Positions 1 to 7,384 of a stretch of 22,961 bases of DNA are shown in pieces (position 1 is the first letter of the stretch; every line of letters starts with the position of its first letter). The stretch is taken from contig CAAGIZ010000204.1 in NCBI GenBank assembly GCA_900770075.1, forward strand, positions 1-22,961, in the 5' to 3' direction. The DNA comes from Spirochaetia bacterium (lineage in GTDB: Bacteria; Spirochaetota; Spirochaetia; Treponematales; Treponemataceae). The position numbers were made by a program, and so were the translations under genes. Under the pieces are notes generated by a model. That model made no database searches. It was not told the DNA's origin and worked only from the letters and a program-made list of their open reading frames with translations.

Positions 1-43
1 ATTTTCTGTATTTTGCTGTTCTTTTTCAGATAAAAAAGGGGGA

Positions 44-150
44 CTTAGCCCTGATTGGAACCCCTGCGAAGCAGTCGTAAAAAGGGCCCGTCCCTTTTTA
101 TGATGAGCCGCGCAAGACGGCGAAGGGTGGAAAGCAGGAAATTCCAGAAG
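44..150. repeat. Dispersed GC-rich intergenic repeat, divergent copy
   Basis: The text beginning CTTAGCCCTGATTGGA resembles spacer sequence at 10099, 12066, 18852 and (inverted) 21381. All share a 'TTAGCCC..ATTGGAGC...GCGGAAC' layout. Inside it, AAAAAGGG (79-86) and CCCTTTTT (92-99) form a short hairpin that could stop transcription on either strand. I see no coding region in 1-170. The boundaries are approximate and the copy is the most diverged of the five. Confidence 0.45.
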
Positions 151-170
151 GCGTTTTTTTAACCGAAAAA

Positions 171-216
171 CAATGGGGCACCTCTAAAAACTGAAGTTTT
201 TAGAGATGCCCCATTG
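171..216 (-). terminator. Near-perfect 46-bp inverted repeat, likely pgsA terminator
   Basis: Two 22-base arms (CAATGGGGCA then CTCTAAAAACT, and their complement) are separated by two bases, with a single mismatch. Read on the minus strand the stem is followed by TGTTTTTCGG, so it can act as an intrinsic terminator for the pgsA-like gene whose stop is 78 bp upstream. The core GGGCACCTC-AAAAACT recurs at the 3' ends of other minus-strand genes (1134-1169, 9005-9048), so it belongs to a repeated element. Confidence 0.65.
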
Positions 217-293
217 CTAAAAAATAGATGCGCTCCGCTCAAAATAAAAAAAAGGCAGCCGCCAGACCGACAACTGCCTTTTTAAAGAAACAA

Positions 294-932
294 CTACATA
301 TCCTTGAACACAGAACCGAAGTTTTTCAGATAATCTATAAAAGAACTGTAACTGAGCACAAGGCAGATAACATAGAATGTCTGAATAACAAGCTTTACCT
401 GAGGATAAAAGCCGCGCAAATCGATGCCAAAACGGGAATTGCACAAATCCACAAGCCCCAGACGGATAAAACACTCGGCCGCCAGCATAAAAAATCCGGA
501 AATTATGTAAAAAACCGTCTTAACTTTGCCGCCCTTTCTTGCAGCAATGGCAACGCCCTGACGGATAGCAAGCATTCGGAGAAAATTCTGGCAGAATTCC
601 CGGTACATTATAAGAAGAAAAATCACCAGAGGCATATAAGAACCCATGGCCGGATCAAATGACCTGAATGCACATAAAAAAACCGTAAGATTGAGCATTA
701 CGTCCGCAAAGGGGTCAAAAAGTTTTCCTAAATCGCTTACTTCGTTGTGCTTGCGAGCATAGTGACCGTCCCAATAATCTGTAAGCTCCATTACAATGAG
801 GGAAGGAATCATAAGACAGGCTGATACAAATGCAAGGTTTTTATTTCCTGTCCAAATCGGAAGGCTGTACAGCAGAAAAAAGACCGGCGCAAAAATTAAC
901 CTTGCAAAAGTAAATTTATTGGAAACTTTCAT
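294..932 (-). CDS. pgsA: CDP-alcohol phosphatidyltransferase, PgsA-like
   Basis: A 212-residue integral membrane enzyme. The full CDP-alcohol phosphatidyltransferase signature D-x2-DG-x2-AR-x8-G-x3-D-x3-D is intact, with D52, D55, G56, A59, R60, G69, D73 and D77. These residues bind the CDP moiety and metals. Hydrophobic segments before and after it (about 10-27, 33-50, 78-112, 140-160, 180-200) fit the usual six-helix fold. The most likely reaction is CDP-diacylglycerol plus glycerol-3-phosphate to phosphatidylglycerol phosphate. Phosphatidylserine, choline or inositol versions share the motif, so the substrate is inferred. There is no Shine-Dalgarno: a TTGACT/GATACT promoter ends 7 nt before the ATG, suggesting a leaderless mRNA. 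It stands alone, with repeat-rich spacers on both sides. Confidence 0.9.
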   Translation of the reverse strand: MKVSNKFTFARLIFAPVFFLLYSLPIWTGNKNLAFVSACLMIPSLIVMELTDYWDGHYARKHNEVSDLGKLFDPFADVMLNLTVFLCAFRSFDPAMGSYMPLVIFLLIMYREFCQNFLRMLAIRQGVAIAARKGGKVKTVFYIISGFFMLAAECFIRLGLVDLCNSRFGIDLRGFYPQVKLVIQTFYVICLVLSYSSFIDYLKNFGSVFKDM

Positions 933-939
933 ATATGTA

Positions 940-968
940 AGTATCTTAACAAGCCGTTAAAAAGTCAA
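940..968 (-). promoter_or_regulatory. pgsA promoter, predicted leaderless
   Basis: On the minus strand, -35 TTGACT (968-963), a 17-bp spacer and -10 GATACT (945-940). Only TACATAT separates the -10 from the ATG at 932, so transcription should begin at or next to the start codon. Confidence 0.6.
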
Positions 969-1017
969 GTTGTCCGAAATGCCCTGGGAAAGGTTCCGAA
1001 AAGATTGGAGAAAGGTT

Positions 1018-1169
1018 TTAAGGACGAACTCCACTGTCTATCCTGCTGCTACAACTTCGTTAGCACTCATTGCCGCAGGCGGCAACTAAAGGTTTCCGCA
1101 TCAGGCGTAGGTTTTACGGAAAAAAACAGCCTAGGGAACCTCGAAAAACTTCAGTTTTTAGAGGTGCCC
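1018..1169. repeat. Dispersed intergenic repeat ending in a 36-bp inverted repeat
   Basis: The stretch shares the order GAACTCCACTGTC, GCACTCATTG, a CCGC-rich centre, then GGCG.AGGTTTTA..GGAAAAAA with 17529-17640. It ends in an inverted repeat, GGGAACCTCGAAAAACT (1134-1150) and its partner 1153-1169. Both copies lie just past the 3' end of a minus-strand gene. The final C8 run touches the last base of the membrane-protein stop codon. The spacer 1170-933 contains no credible gene. Confidence 0.5.
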
Positions 1170-1173
1170 CCCC

Positions 1174-1968
1174 CTACAGATTTTTTACCAGCCTGCAGGA
1201 CAGTTTTTCGCCTTTTCTCCTGAATTTTAGCGTAAAGACAGAAGGCAGCAATTCACCCTCAGGCAGGGGAATCAAAAGGTTCTGCCGGTTTTTAAGGACA
1301 TGCTCAAGATATTTTTCCTGTTGTTTTTTCAGGGCAGCTTCTTTTTCTGGGCTTTCAAAGGCCGGCAAAGCCTCTTCCCCGGAAAAACCGGAAGCAAGCC
1401 GGATATTGCTGCCGTCGTCAATATAGCCGCAGCCTACAGTGCCGATTACGCCGTACCAAACTCTTGGCAGAGGCAGCAGCAGTTTTGAAGGAAGAGTGTA
1501 AACTTCCACTACAAGGCTTTTTTCCGCCGGCGAATCTACAAAAAAGACCGCATTTCCGGCTTCGACAAAATTTTTGTTTAAGGTAACGCTGACGGAATCT
1601 GGCAAAACTCCGAATTTTGAATAGAGGCTTACTCCCGTAAAAGATGCCAGAACAATGTAAATAACCAGAAACAGGGGGATAAAAACCTTCCAGAAAACTG
1701 CACTTAAAAGACCGGCGGCAAAAATTGCGGCAAAAAAGGGCAGATCCGAACAGAGGTATTCAAGCTGCAGGGTAAGGTCTTTTATAAAGACAAAACCGGC
1801 TGCCCCGGCGATGACTGCTGCGGTCAAAAGCAGGCAGACTGCAGAAATCCTCGCTTTTAAAAAGGCTTTTTTGCAAAGGCGGGCACCAGCCATACATAAA
1901 AGACAGCCGGCTGTACCCCCAAGACAAAGACTGATAACTGCAAAAATCAGACAGGCATAAAAACTCAT
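1174..1968 (-). CDS. Membrane protein of unknown function
   Basis: 264 residues; no family recognised. Four probable transmembrane helices lie in the N-terminal half (about 4-27, 41-62, 76-92, 94-115). A soluble C-terminal half of about 145 residues follows, with a charged stretch rich in K and E near 210-235. The N-terminal helix is Cys- and Gly-rich. Its ATG overlaps the TGA of the upstream cytidylate-kinase-like gene (ATGA), so the two are very probably translated in a coupled way and work in the same process. There is no strong Shine-Dalgarno of its own, consistent with coupling. The stop codon runs into a G8 tract on the coding strand. Confidence 0.8.
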   Translation of the reverse strand: MSFYACLIFAVISLCLGGTAGCLLCMAGARLCKKAFLKARISAVCLLLTAAVIAGAAGFVFIKDLTLQLEYLCSDLPFFAAIFAAGLLSAVFWKVFIPLFLVIYIVLASFTGVSLYSKFGVLPDSVSVTLNKNFVEAGNAVFFVDSPAEKSLVVEVYTLPSKLLLPLPRVWYGVIGTVGCGYIDDGSNIRLASGFSGEEALPAFESPEKEAALKKQQEKYLEHVLKNRQNLLIPLPEGELLPSVFTLKFRRKGEKLSCRLVKNL

Positions 1969-2789
1969 TGCGGATAAGCCTTAAAATCCTGAACTACATT
2001 TATGGCAGACTCCACCTTATATTCAGGAAGTTCCGCCTGAGTGATTGTAAGGGCCCGGTCTACAATTGCCGTAGAGTCAGCCACGCCATGGAGTATCACC
2101 TTTCCGTCCTTTGCCGTTGCATGCAGGAAATTTATGTTCAGACAGTATTCAAGGATGAGCATGTTTACAATCCGCTGGCAGACAAGCATTTCGTCAAGCC
2201 GCTGGCGGCCAAGTTCTTCTTTTTTCGGCGTGATGGACTCTTTGACCAGGGTTACAATCATCGAAGCAGCGGAATCCAAATCCGTTACGGAAGTGTTTAT
2301 GACAGCATGAAAAACCGTAGGATCGTTTATATTGCAATTGAAAAAACTCTTGTAAAAGGCTGCCTTCTGTTTGTCGGCAACTAGGAGTTTTTTTACTGCT
2401 TTTTTTTCGTCCAAATTATGGAGTTCCATAAGACGCTGAACACGGTCGCCCTCAGAAGCAATTATACGGAAACAGAAATGGTTCTGCACTGCATTCAAAA
2501 TCACGGAGGAACCGCGCCCTACAATTACACAGTTATTTTCGTCTGCAATCTCCAAAATAGAAGTCTGAAGGTAATCGAGATATTCATCCCTGTCTTTTGC
2601 AAGGGAATCAAAGAAACCGGGTTTTCTTTCGGCATATTTATGAAGTTTTTCTCTTGGAAAGCCAAGTTCAACAATTCTTTTTTCCAAATCTTCACATCCG
2701 ACAAAGCTGTAGCCCAATTTTTTTGCAACAAGCAGACTCAGTTCATCGCCAAGTGCTGCAATTTGCCTGGAAAAAGTTACAATTGCCAT
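1965..2789 (-). CDS. Cytidylate-kinase-like protein with C-terminal BON-like region
   Basis: 274 residues. The N-terminal 200 residues resemble the cytidylate kinase-like family (Cytidylate_kin2). They open with MAIVTFSRQI, continue with 'KKLGYSFVGCEDLEKRI', and have the typical 'CVIVGRGSSVIL' strand near 87-98. In family members the nucleotide loop is usually SRx(Y/I)GSGGREIA; here it reads SRQIAALGDELS, so two of the glycines are lost and catalysis is doubtful. Residues about 225-272 (ILHGVADSTAIVDRAL...) look like a BON-type ligand- or membrane-associated fold, which is inference. A good GGAGG sits 6 nt before the ATG. The gene is coupled to the membrane protein downstream, suggesting a membrane-linked role rather than housekeeping CMP phosphorylation. 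Confidence 0.75.
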   Translation of the reverse strand: MAIVTFSRQIAALGDELSLLVAKKLGYSFVGCEDLEKRIVELGFPREKLHKYAERKPGFFDSLAKDRDEYLDYLQTSILEIADENNCVIVGRGSSVILNAVQNHFCFRIIASEGDRVQRLMELHNLDEKKAVKKLLVADKQKAAFYKSFFNCNINDPTVFHAVINTSVTDLDSAASMIVTLVKESITPKKEELGRQRLDEMLVCQRIVNMLILEYCLNINFLHATAKDGKVILHGVADSTAIVDRALTITQAELPEYKVESAINVVQDFKAYPQ

Positions 2790-2815
2790 AAAATGCCTCC
2801 ATAAAAAGTCAATTA

Positions 2816-2831
2816 GGAAATATCAATTTCC
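2816..2831. promoter_or_regulatory. Perfect 16-nt palindrome between divergent genes
   Basis: GGAAATatcaATTTCC lies in the 173-bp spacer between the divergently transcribed kinase-like and Nudix genes, 27 bp upstream of the kinase-like ATG. It could be an operator or a small hairpin in the kinase-like leader. Nothing else supports a specific regulator. Confidence 0.3.
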
Positions 2832-2951
2832 GATTTGCCTTTTTGCGCTGTTCTGCAATGCAATGAGAAACAGCAATTCATAGGAAAGTTTGTAATGCAA
2901 ACCTGTAAATAAAATTCAGATTGCAGGTTATTTAAACTTTTATTAGTTTAA

Positions 2952-2957
2952 TATAAT
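2952..2957 (+). promoter_or_regulatory. Candidate -10 box for the Nudix gene
   Basis: A consensus TATAAT lies in an AT-rich stretch. No convincing -35 is found at 16-18 bp. If used, transcription starts about 2964, just inside the upstream in-frame ATG at 2963, which favours the later start at 3026. Confidence 0.4.
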
Positions 2958-3025
2958 AATAAATGAAACCAAACGTTAAGTCAAAAATTAAATTTTTCCA
3001 GTTTTTGGCAAAATCAGGACACCTT

Positions 3026-3592
3026 ATGGCGCAGAAATTCAACGATTCACAACTTGAATGGATGGAAGGCGAAAAAAAAACGCTCTTGAAAACACCCATT
3101 GCAGAAATCTGCCAGACAAAGGCCACTTCCAGCGACGGCCAGCAGCATAATTACATTTCCATAGACTCAAGGGACTGGGTTGCCGTAATCCCCGTAAAAA
3201 ATGAAAATTTCATAATGGTAAAACAGTGGCGGCACGGCGAAAAAGCCCTCAGCGTGGAATTCCCAGGAGGTGTGATTGATGACGGAGAAACACCCCTTCA
3301 AGGTGCAGCTCGGGAACTAAAAGAAGAAACAGGGTGCATCGCAAACAGGCTGGTTTACCTAGGAAAAGTGAATCCCAACCCCGCCTTTATGACAAACCAC
3401 TTCCATGTTTTTGCTGCCTTCGAATTGGAAGAAACGGGCAGGCAGGAACTCGATGCAGATGAATACCTGAATTATCTTGAAATGCCGAAGTCCGAAGTCT
3501 TTGCAAAGATGGGAACTTCCCAAATGCCTCACGCCCTTATGTGCTGTGCCCTCATGCTTTACAGGCAGGCGGAAGACTCTGGAAAAATCTAA
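3026..3592 (+). CDS. Nudix hydrolase, ADP-ribose pyrophosphatase-like
   Basis: 188 residues from this start. A complete Nudix box G-x5-E-x7-REL-x-EE-x-G lies at residues 82-104 (GGVIDDGE ... RELKEETG), giving the Mg-binding helix. The 'VKQWRHG' and 'SVEFPGG' strands before it match the ADP-sugar/ADP-ribose pyrophosphatase subgroup (NudF-like), which splits ADP-ribose into AMP and ribose-5-phosphate. Substrate is inferred from family. The start at 3026 is preferred because AGGA lies 6 nt upstream. An in-frame ATG at 2963 adds 21 residues but has no ribosome site and sits at the predicted transcription start. It faces the LysM gene and shares a bidirectional terminator with it. Confidence 0.87.
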   Translation: MAQKFNDSQLEWMEGEKKTLLKTPIAEICQTKATSSDGQQHNYISIDSRDWVAVIPVKNENFIMVKQWRHGEKALSVEFPGGVIDDGETPLQGAARELKEETGCIANRLVYLGKVNPNPAFMTNHFHVFAAFELEETGRQELDADEYLNYLEMPKSEVFAKMGTSQMPHALMCCALMLYRQAEDSGKI

Positions 3593-3678
3593 GAGCCCAT
3601 ATAAAAAACTGATTTTTTGGCAACTCCCGTAACTGCCCACTCCAGTTAAATAACGCCTGTAAAAATCCTCTCTGCTGC

Positions 3679-3720
3679 AAAAAAAAGACTGCCCGTTTCC
3701 CGGACAGTCCTTTGATTTTT
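3679..3720. terminator. Bidirectional intrinsic terminator
   Basis: GACTGCCCG-tttc-CCGGACAGTC forms a GC-rich hairpin with one mismatch (3687-3709). It has an A8 run on its left and TTTGATTTTTT on its right, so it carries a U-tract on both strands. It ends the Nudix transcript and the convergent LysM/lipoprotein operon. Confidence 0.85.
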
Positions 3721-3731
3721 TTAAGCTGCGG

Positions 3732-4436
3732 TTATTTTTCAGCAGTAACAGCTGTATACCCATCGTATTTTTTTTCAGGAGAATAAACGCCTTCCCTATA
3801 CTCACCGGTCAAGCTCGGGATTTCCATCTTCATTCCCGGCATAATCAGGTTAGGATCGTTCGGTTTTGGCATATTAGACTTGTTTGCCTGATACAGGTTT
3901 TCCCAAAGCAGCGGATTGTTGTAAACGTAGGAACGACCGGAAATATTCCAGTAGCAGTCCTTTGTTTCTGCCCACGGGCGAACTATGTAATACTGCGGCA
4001 GAGGAGTTATTTCCTTGATATCTGCAAGGGCATCGATTACCTGCCTTGCGTAGGCGGCAGCCGTTGCGTAGTCTTCCGTCTTGTAAGCATCATCTGCACT
4101 GGCAAAAGCTTTTTGGGCAGCGGTGTAAGCCATCGGGAAATTGCGGTCTGCATTTATGGATTTAGCATAGTCCAGACGCTTTGAAGCAGTTTTCATAGAA
4201 GAATCCGCTTCCGATTTTGCCAGCATCTTCTGAATATAGGCCTGAGAAAGAGCAGCGTTTTCTTCCGCCTTTTTTGCATATTCTTCTGCAAGAACATATT
4301 CTCCTGCATCCAGTGCATTTTGAGCTTTTTTTGTATATTCGTTGGCAAGTTTCTGATATGTGTTGTTTTTATAGCTTACGGCAAAAAGAACAGAGGCAGA
4401 AACAACCGCCAGAGCAACTGTAATAAACCTTTTCAT
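3732..4436 (-). CDS. Exported LysM-like domain protein
   Basis: 234 residues. A Sec signal peptide (MKRF then a hydrophobic run ending near SVLFA-VS) exports it. Residues 25-140 are Ala/Lys/Glu-rich helices with recurring 'YAKKAEEN' and 'AYTAAQKAF' patterns, probably TPR-like or coiled. Residues 149-207 match a LysM fold: YYIVRPW, WNIS, 'PLLWENLYQANKSN', 'DPNLIMPGMKMEIPS'. LysM domains bind N-acetylglucosamine polymers such as peptidoglycan. Start: its ATG overlaps the TAA of the lipoprotein gene by one base (TAATG), with GGAGG 7 nt upstream. The pair is thus an operon, presumably a periplasmic structural pair tethering outer layer and cell wall (inference). Confidence 0.83.
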   Translation of the reverse strand: MKRFITVALAVVSASVLFAVSYKNNTYQKLANEYTKKAQNALDAGEYVLAEEYAKKAEENAALSQAYIQKMLAKSEADSSMKTASKRLDYAKSINADRNFPMAYTAAQKAFASADDAYKTEDYATAAAYARQVIDALADIKEITPLPQYYIVRPWAETKDCYWNISGRSYVYNNPLLWENLYQANKSNMPKPNDPNLIMPGMKMEIPSLTGEYREGVYSPEKKYDGYTAVTAEK

Positions 4437-5527
4437 TATTGAGCCTCCTCCGAATCGTTCTGAGCGTTTTCTATCGCCGCATTGGCAGCTTCTTCAACGG
4501 CGATTGCAGTTTCTGCAACCTTTTCTGCTGTTTTTGCAGTGGCGCCTTCTTCAACATCGATTACAGCATCTTCTGGGTTTGCAAAATTGTCTTCTTCCAG
4601 AAGGACGGCATCTTCCGCTTCGATTCCGGCAGTTTCTCCTTCAAGAGGGGCAATGGAATCGGCTTCGATGGCATAATTTTCGGAATCGGCAACTTTCTGC
4701 TTTGCAGCGTCGATTAAAGCCTGGGCTGCAGCCCGTTTTTCTTTTATTTCTTCGTACATTGAAGTAAAGGCTTCTTTTGAAATCTTGTAGCCGTTAAAGG
4801 CACCTTCAAGATTTGCAGTTACATAGGAAGAATCGGCTTTTTTGAAAATTTCGGAAGCCTTTGTGTATTCTTCTTTTCTTGCAACTCCGGCCTTTACGCT
4901 GTCGGCATTCTTTTTTGCTTCAAGAGCAGCCTGACGTTCTCTGCCGGCATTTGCCTTTAAGCCTTTGTTTACCACATCGTTGTAAGCAGAGCGGGCTTCA
5001 TTTGCCTTTGCCAGGAGAGTTGTACCGTCTGTATCTGCTCCAAAAAGGGCATATTCTTCAAGTGCTTTCTTTCCGGCTTCGTAAGCAGCCTTATTTTCTT
5101 CTTCTAGGGAAAGGGCATCAGCTTTGTCCTTTAAAACCTTTGCCTGACTTGCAACGGCAAGGGACTGATAGCGGGCAGTCAAGTCCTTGATTTCTGCCGA
5201 ATAATCCTTTGCAGAATCCGAGGCAATATCATTTTTTATAGCTGTATACTTTGTCTCTGCAACGGCAAAACCGTCCGGAAAATGCTTTTCAGCCTCAAGT
5301 TCTACGGCTTCTTTCCGTGCTGCTTCCGCCAGAGCAAAAAGAGCCTGATTTGCTTCGGAAAAATCAACAGTTTTGACTTCTTCCTTTACCTCTTCCTTAA
5401 CTTCTTCTTTTACTTCTTCAACAACATCTTTTACCGTCGGCTCCGGCTCAGGTTCTGGAGTAGAACCGCAGGAGATTACAAACATAACCGCCAGAACGCA
5501 CGAAAGTGCCGAAATAATTTTTTTCAC
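4436..5527 (-). CDS. Coiled-coil lipoprotein, treponemal type
   Basis: 363 residues. The N-terminus MKKIISALSC...VMFVISC ends in a spirochaete-style lipobox V-I-S-C with Cys20 as lipidation site. A Pro-Glu linker (PEPEPEP) and about four copies of a degenerate VKEE tetrad (12-bp DNA repeats, about 5378-5425) follow, then some 250 residues of Ala/Lys/Glu-rich helix. The C-terminal 80 residues are strongly acidic. I chose a GTG start: GGGGAG lies 7 nt upstream of it, and the lipobox spacing is normal. A TTG five codons earlier (5542) is in frame but lies inside that ribosome site. First gene of the lipoprotein-LysM operon, with its own promoter at 5642-5670. The partner and exact role are unknown. 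Confidence 0.83.
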   Translation of the reverse strand: MKKIISALSCVLAVMFVISCGSTPEPEPEPTVKDVVEEVKEEVKEEVKEEVKTVDFSEANQALFALAEAARKEAVELEAEKHFPDGFAVAETKYTAIKNDIASDSAKDYSAEIKDLTARYQSLAVASQAKVLKDKADALSLEEENKAAYEAGKKALEEYALFGADTDGTTLLAKANEARSAYNDVVNKGLKANAGRERQAALEAKKNADSVKAGVARKEEYTKASEIFKKADSSYVTANLEGAFNGYKISKEAFTSMYEEIKEKRAAAQALIDAAKQKVADSENYAIEADSIAPLEGETAGIEAEDAVLLEEDNFANPEDAVIDVEEGATAKTAEKVAETAIAVEEAANAAIENAQNDSEEAQ

Positions 5528-5622
5528 TTTTTTACTCCCCAAAAAGCCAAGGATTTCTGAAACTTTAAGAACCCAAAAGCCTCCTTAGGTTCCAACAAAA
5601 CCGGCTTTTTAAATTTTTCCAT
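5524..5622 (-). CDS. Possible 32-codon leader ORF before lipoprotein gene
   Basis: An ATG at 5622 opens a 32-codon frame (begins MEKFKKPVLLEPKEAFG) whose TGA overlaps the lipoprotein GTG start as GTGA, the classic coupling arrangement. It falls inside the leader of the mRNA predicted from the 5642-5670 promoter. Against it: no Shine-Dalgarno precedes its ATG and the peptide resembles nothing I know. It could be chance. Confidence 0.25.
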   Translation of the reverse strand: MEKFKKPVLLEPKEAFGFLKFQKSLAFWGVKK

Positions 5623-5641
5623 TTTTTAGAGGTTTGCTTCA

Positions 5642-5670
5642 ATTATAATTAAGTTATCGGTCAAGGGCAA
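5642..5670 (-). promoter_or_regulatory. Promoter of the lipoprotein-LysM operon
   Basis: On the minus strand, -35 TTGCCC (5670-5665), a 17-bp spacer and -10 TATAAT (5647-5642). Predicted start is near 5635, giving a leader of about 108 nt. It lies just past the holA stop, so the lipoprotein operon can be expressed independently of the lexA-holA run. Confidence 0.65.
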
Positions 5671-5707
5671 CATTTCAAATACCCGGTTTCCGTTAATTTC
5701 TGACAGG

Positions 5708-6721
5708 TTATTCGTATTCCGCGCAGTAGGCTCCGTTTTTTATGATTATTTCGTAAATCATCATAAAAAGCTGAGTATCCTGAAAGCCGGTTCCCAGCGA
5801 GCGTATGCTTATGTCGGTTTTTGAAAGAAGGGCTATAATTGCAGTCACCTGTCCGGCACTCCAAATTCTGTCTGCAGAAGCATACTGGGCACGAGCATTT
5901 TTTGAAGTAAAGCCGTTTTTCTTCAATTCGGTTTCGTCCGCTCCGAAAGATTTCAAGGTCTGCCAGAGAGAAAGTTTTCTGAAACAATACAAAAGCCCTG
6001 CAATAATCACCACGGCATCGCTGTCTTTTTTTGAAAGCCTTATCTTCTGCAAAATACCAAGACAGGTTTCAAGACGTTTCTGAGCCGATTCCTGTTCAAC
6101 CATGGCAGCGAACAGGGTAAAAGCCGACTCCTCCCGGTTATGGGCAAGAACCTGTTCTACGTCCTGTTCCGTAACAAAATGCCCCGGTTCAAAGCACATA
6201 AAAAAACGGCTGCACTCGTTTTTCAGGGATTCCGTGTTGTTTTCCACCATTTCGAGAATCGAAGCCGCAGCTTCCGGCTGCAGTCCGTAACCGTTTTTTT
6301 TGAAAAATGACTGGAGCCACTGTTCCTTTCGGTTTTCAAACATCTCCCAAAAAACCTTTCTGTTTGCCACAGGAACAAGTTTTTCGAGTTTTGCGTCTAC
6401 TTTCAGTTCGTCAGAAACCAGCACAAGAACTGTAGACTCCTTTTTTGTCTTTTCCGCAGTCTGCACCCACTGGGCAAGCATATCTATATCTTTTTTGTCT
6501 TTGACAAGTTCAGCATTGCGGATTGTAACAAAAGTTGCAGGCACAAAGAGGGACTCCGTCATAAGCTGCGCCACCACGTCGCTCATATTTAAATCAGTTC
6601 CGTAGTAAACAAAGTTGTCGCTGTCCCCCATCTTTTTTCTGAGTTCGTCCTTTAATGAGGAAATCTGGTCGTTTTTTTCGCCGGCTTCAGGCCCGGTGTA
6701 AAGATAGACAGGTACAGACAT
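5708..6721 (-). CDS. holA: DNA polymerase III delta subunit
   Basis: 337 residues, about the normal HolA length (E. coli 343). It opens with the family pattern 'VYLYTGPEAGEKNDQI', in place of a functional Walker A. It has the middle-domain 'AAASILEMVENNTESLKNE' helix and the C-terminal collar 'AFTLFAAMVEQESAQKRL' region. HolA is the wrench of the clamp loader that opens the beta sliding clamp. It starts 12 nt after the lexA stop, with only a weak GAG-type ribosome site, so it is probably co-transcribed and partly coupled with lexA. That puts a replication factor under possible SOS influence (inference). Confidence 0.88.
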   Translation of the reverse strand: MSVPVYLYTGPEAGEKNDQISSLKDELRKKMGDSDNFVYYGTDLNMSDVVAQLMTESLFVPATFVTIRNAELVKDKKDIDMLAQWVQTAEKTKKESTVLVLVSDELKVDAKLEKLVPVANRKVFWEMFENRKEQWLQSFFKKNGYGLQPEAAASILEMVENNTESLKNECSRFFMCFEPGHFVTEQDVEQVLAHNREESAFTLFAAMVEQESAQKRLETCLGILQKIRLSKKDSDAVVIIAGLLYCFRKLSLWQTLKSFGADETELKKNGFTSKNARAQYASADRIWSAGQVTAIIALLSKTDISIRSLGTGFQDTQLFMMIYEIIIKNGAYCAEYE

Positions 6722-6733
6722 AAATATGAGGCT

Positions 6734-7357
6734 CTAGTAAGTGCGCAGGATGTTTGAAAGGGTTCCTACAATCCTCAAATCCTTTACATAGATAGGTTCA
6801 AAAGCAGGATTTTCAGGCTGAAGCTTTATCCTGTCTGATTCCCGGTAATACCTTTTTAAAGTGATTGCATCGTTGATTACGGCAACTACAATCTGACCAT
6901 CGACGGCAGTTTCGCACTGTTCGACTATTGCCAGATCGCCTTCGAGAATTCCGGCATTTATCATGCTGGTTCCCCGAACCCTCAGGGCAAAATAAGTCTT
7001 TCCAGGGCGCACAAAAGGCTCCGTAAGGTTTATGTAGCCGTCCAGGTTTTCTTCGCAAAGAAGGGGTTTTCCTGCAGCAATTGTTCCGAGAAGAGGAACG
7101 CGGCAGATATACGATGGTGCAGGAACAGGTTCTTCCGGAATATATCCGTCCCTGATTACCCTGATAGAGCGGGAACTTTTAGGTTTTATGGAGATGCAGT
7201 TTTTCTTCTGCAATGCAGCAATGTGATCCTGCACGGCACGGATAGAAATTCCAAAGTGCTCGCTTATCTCGCGGACTGTAGGCGGAAAAGAATTTTCCTT
7301 TGAAAAAGACGAAATAAAGTTCAAAACTTCCTGCTGGCGTTCTGTAAGTTCTTTCAT
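6734..7357 (-). CDS. lexA: SOS repressor LexA
   Basis: 207 residues. The N-terminal winged helix (TERQQEVLNFI, PPTVREISEHFGISIRAVQDH, about 5-60) binds operators. The C-terminal peptidase has the self-cleavage bond A95-G96 (TIAAGKP), nucleophile S131 (GTSMINAG) and general base K168 (ITLKRYY). RecA filaments trigger its autocleavage and derepress DNA-damage genes. The recognition helix (ISIRAVQDHIAAL) differs from the E. coli type, so the operator cannot be assumed to be CTGT-N8-ACAG. A strong GGAGG lies a few nt before the ATG. It follows ptsH by 81 nt and precedes holA by 12 nt. The palindrome at 7385-7398 may be its own operator. Confidence 0.93.
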   Translation of the reverse strand: MKELTERQQEVLNFISSFSKENSFPPTVREISEHFGISIRAVQDHIAALQKKNCISIKPKSSRSIRVIRDGYIPEEPVPAPSYICRVPLLGTIAAGKPLLCEENLDGYINLTEPFVRPGKTYFALRVRGTSMINAGILEGDLAIVEQCETAVDGQIVVAVINDAITLKRYYRESDRIKLQPENPAFEPIYVKDLRIVGTLSNILRTY

Positions 7358-7384
7358 TTTATCCTCCTTCTATAAAGAATGAAC

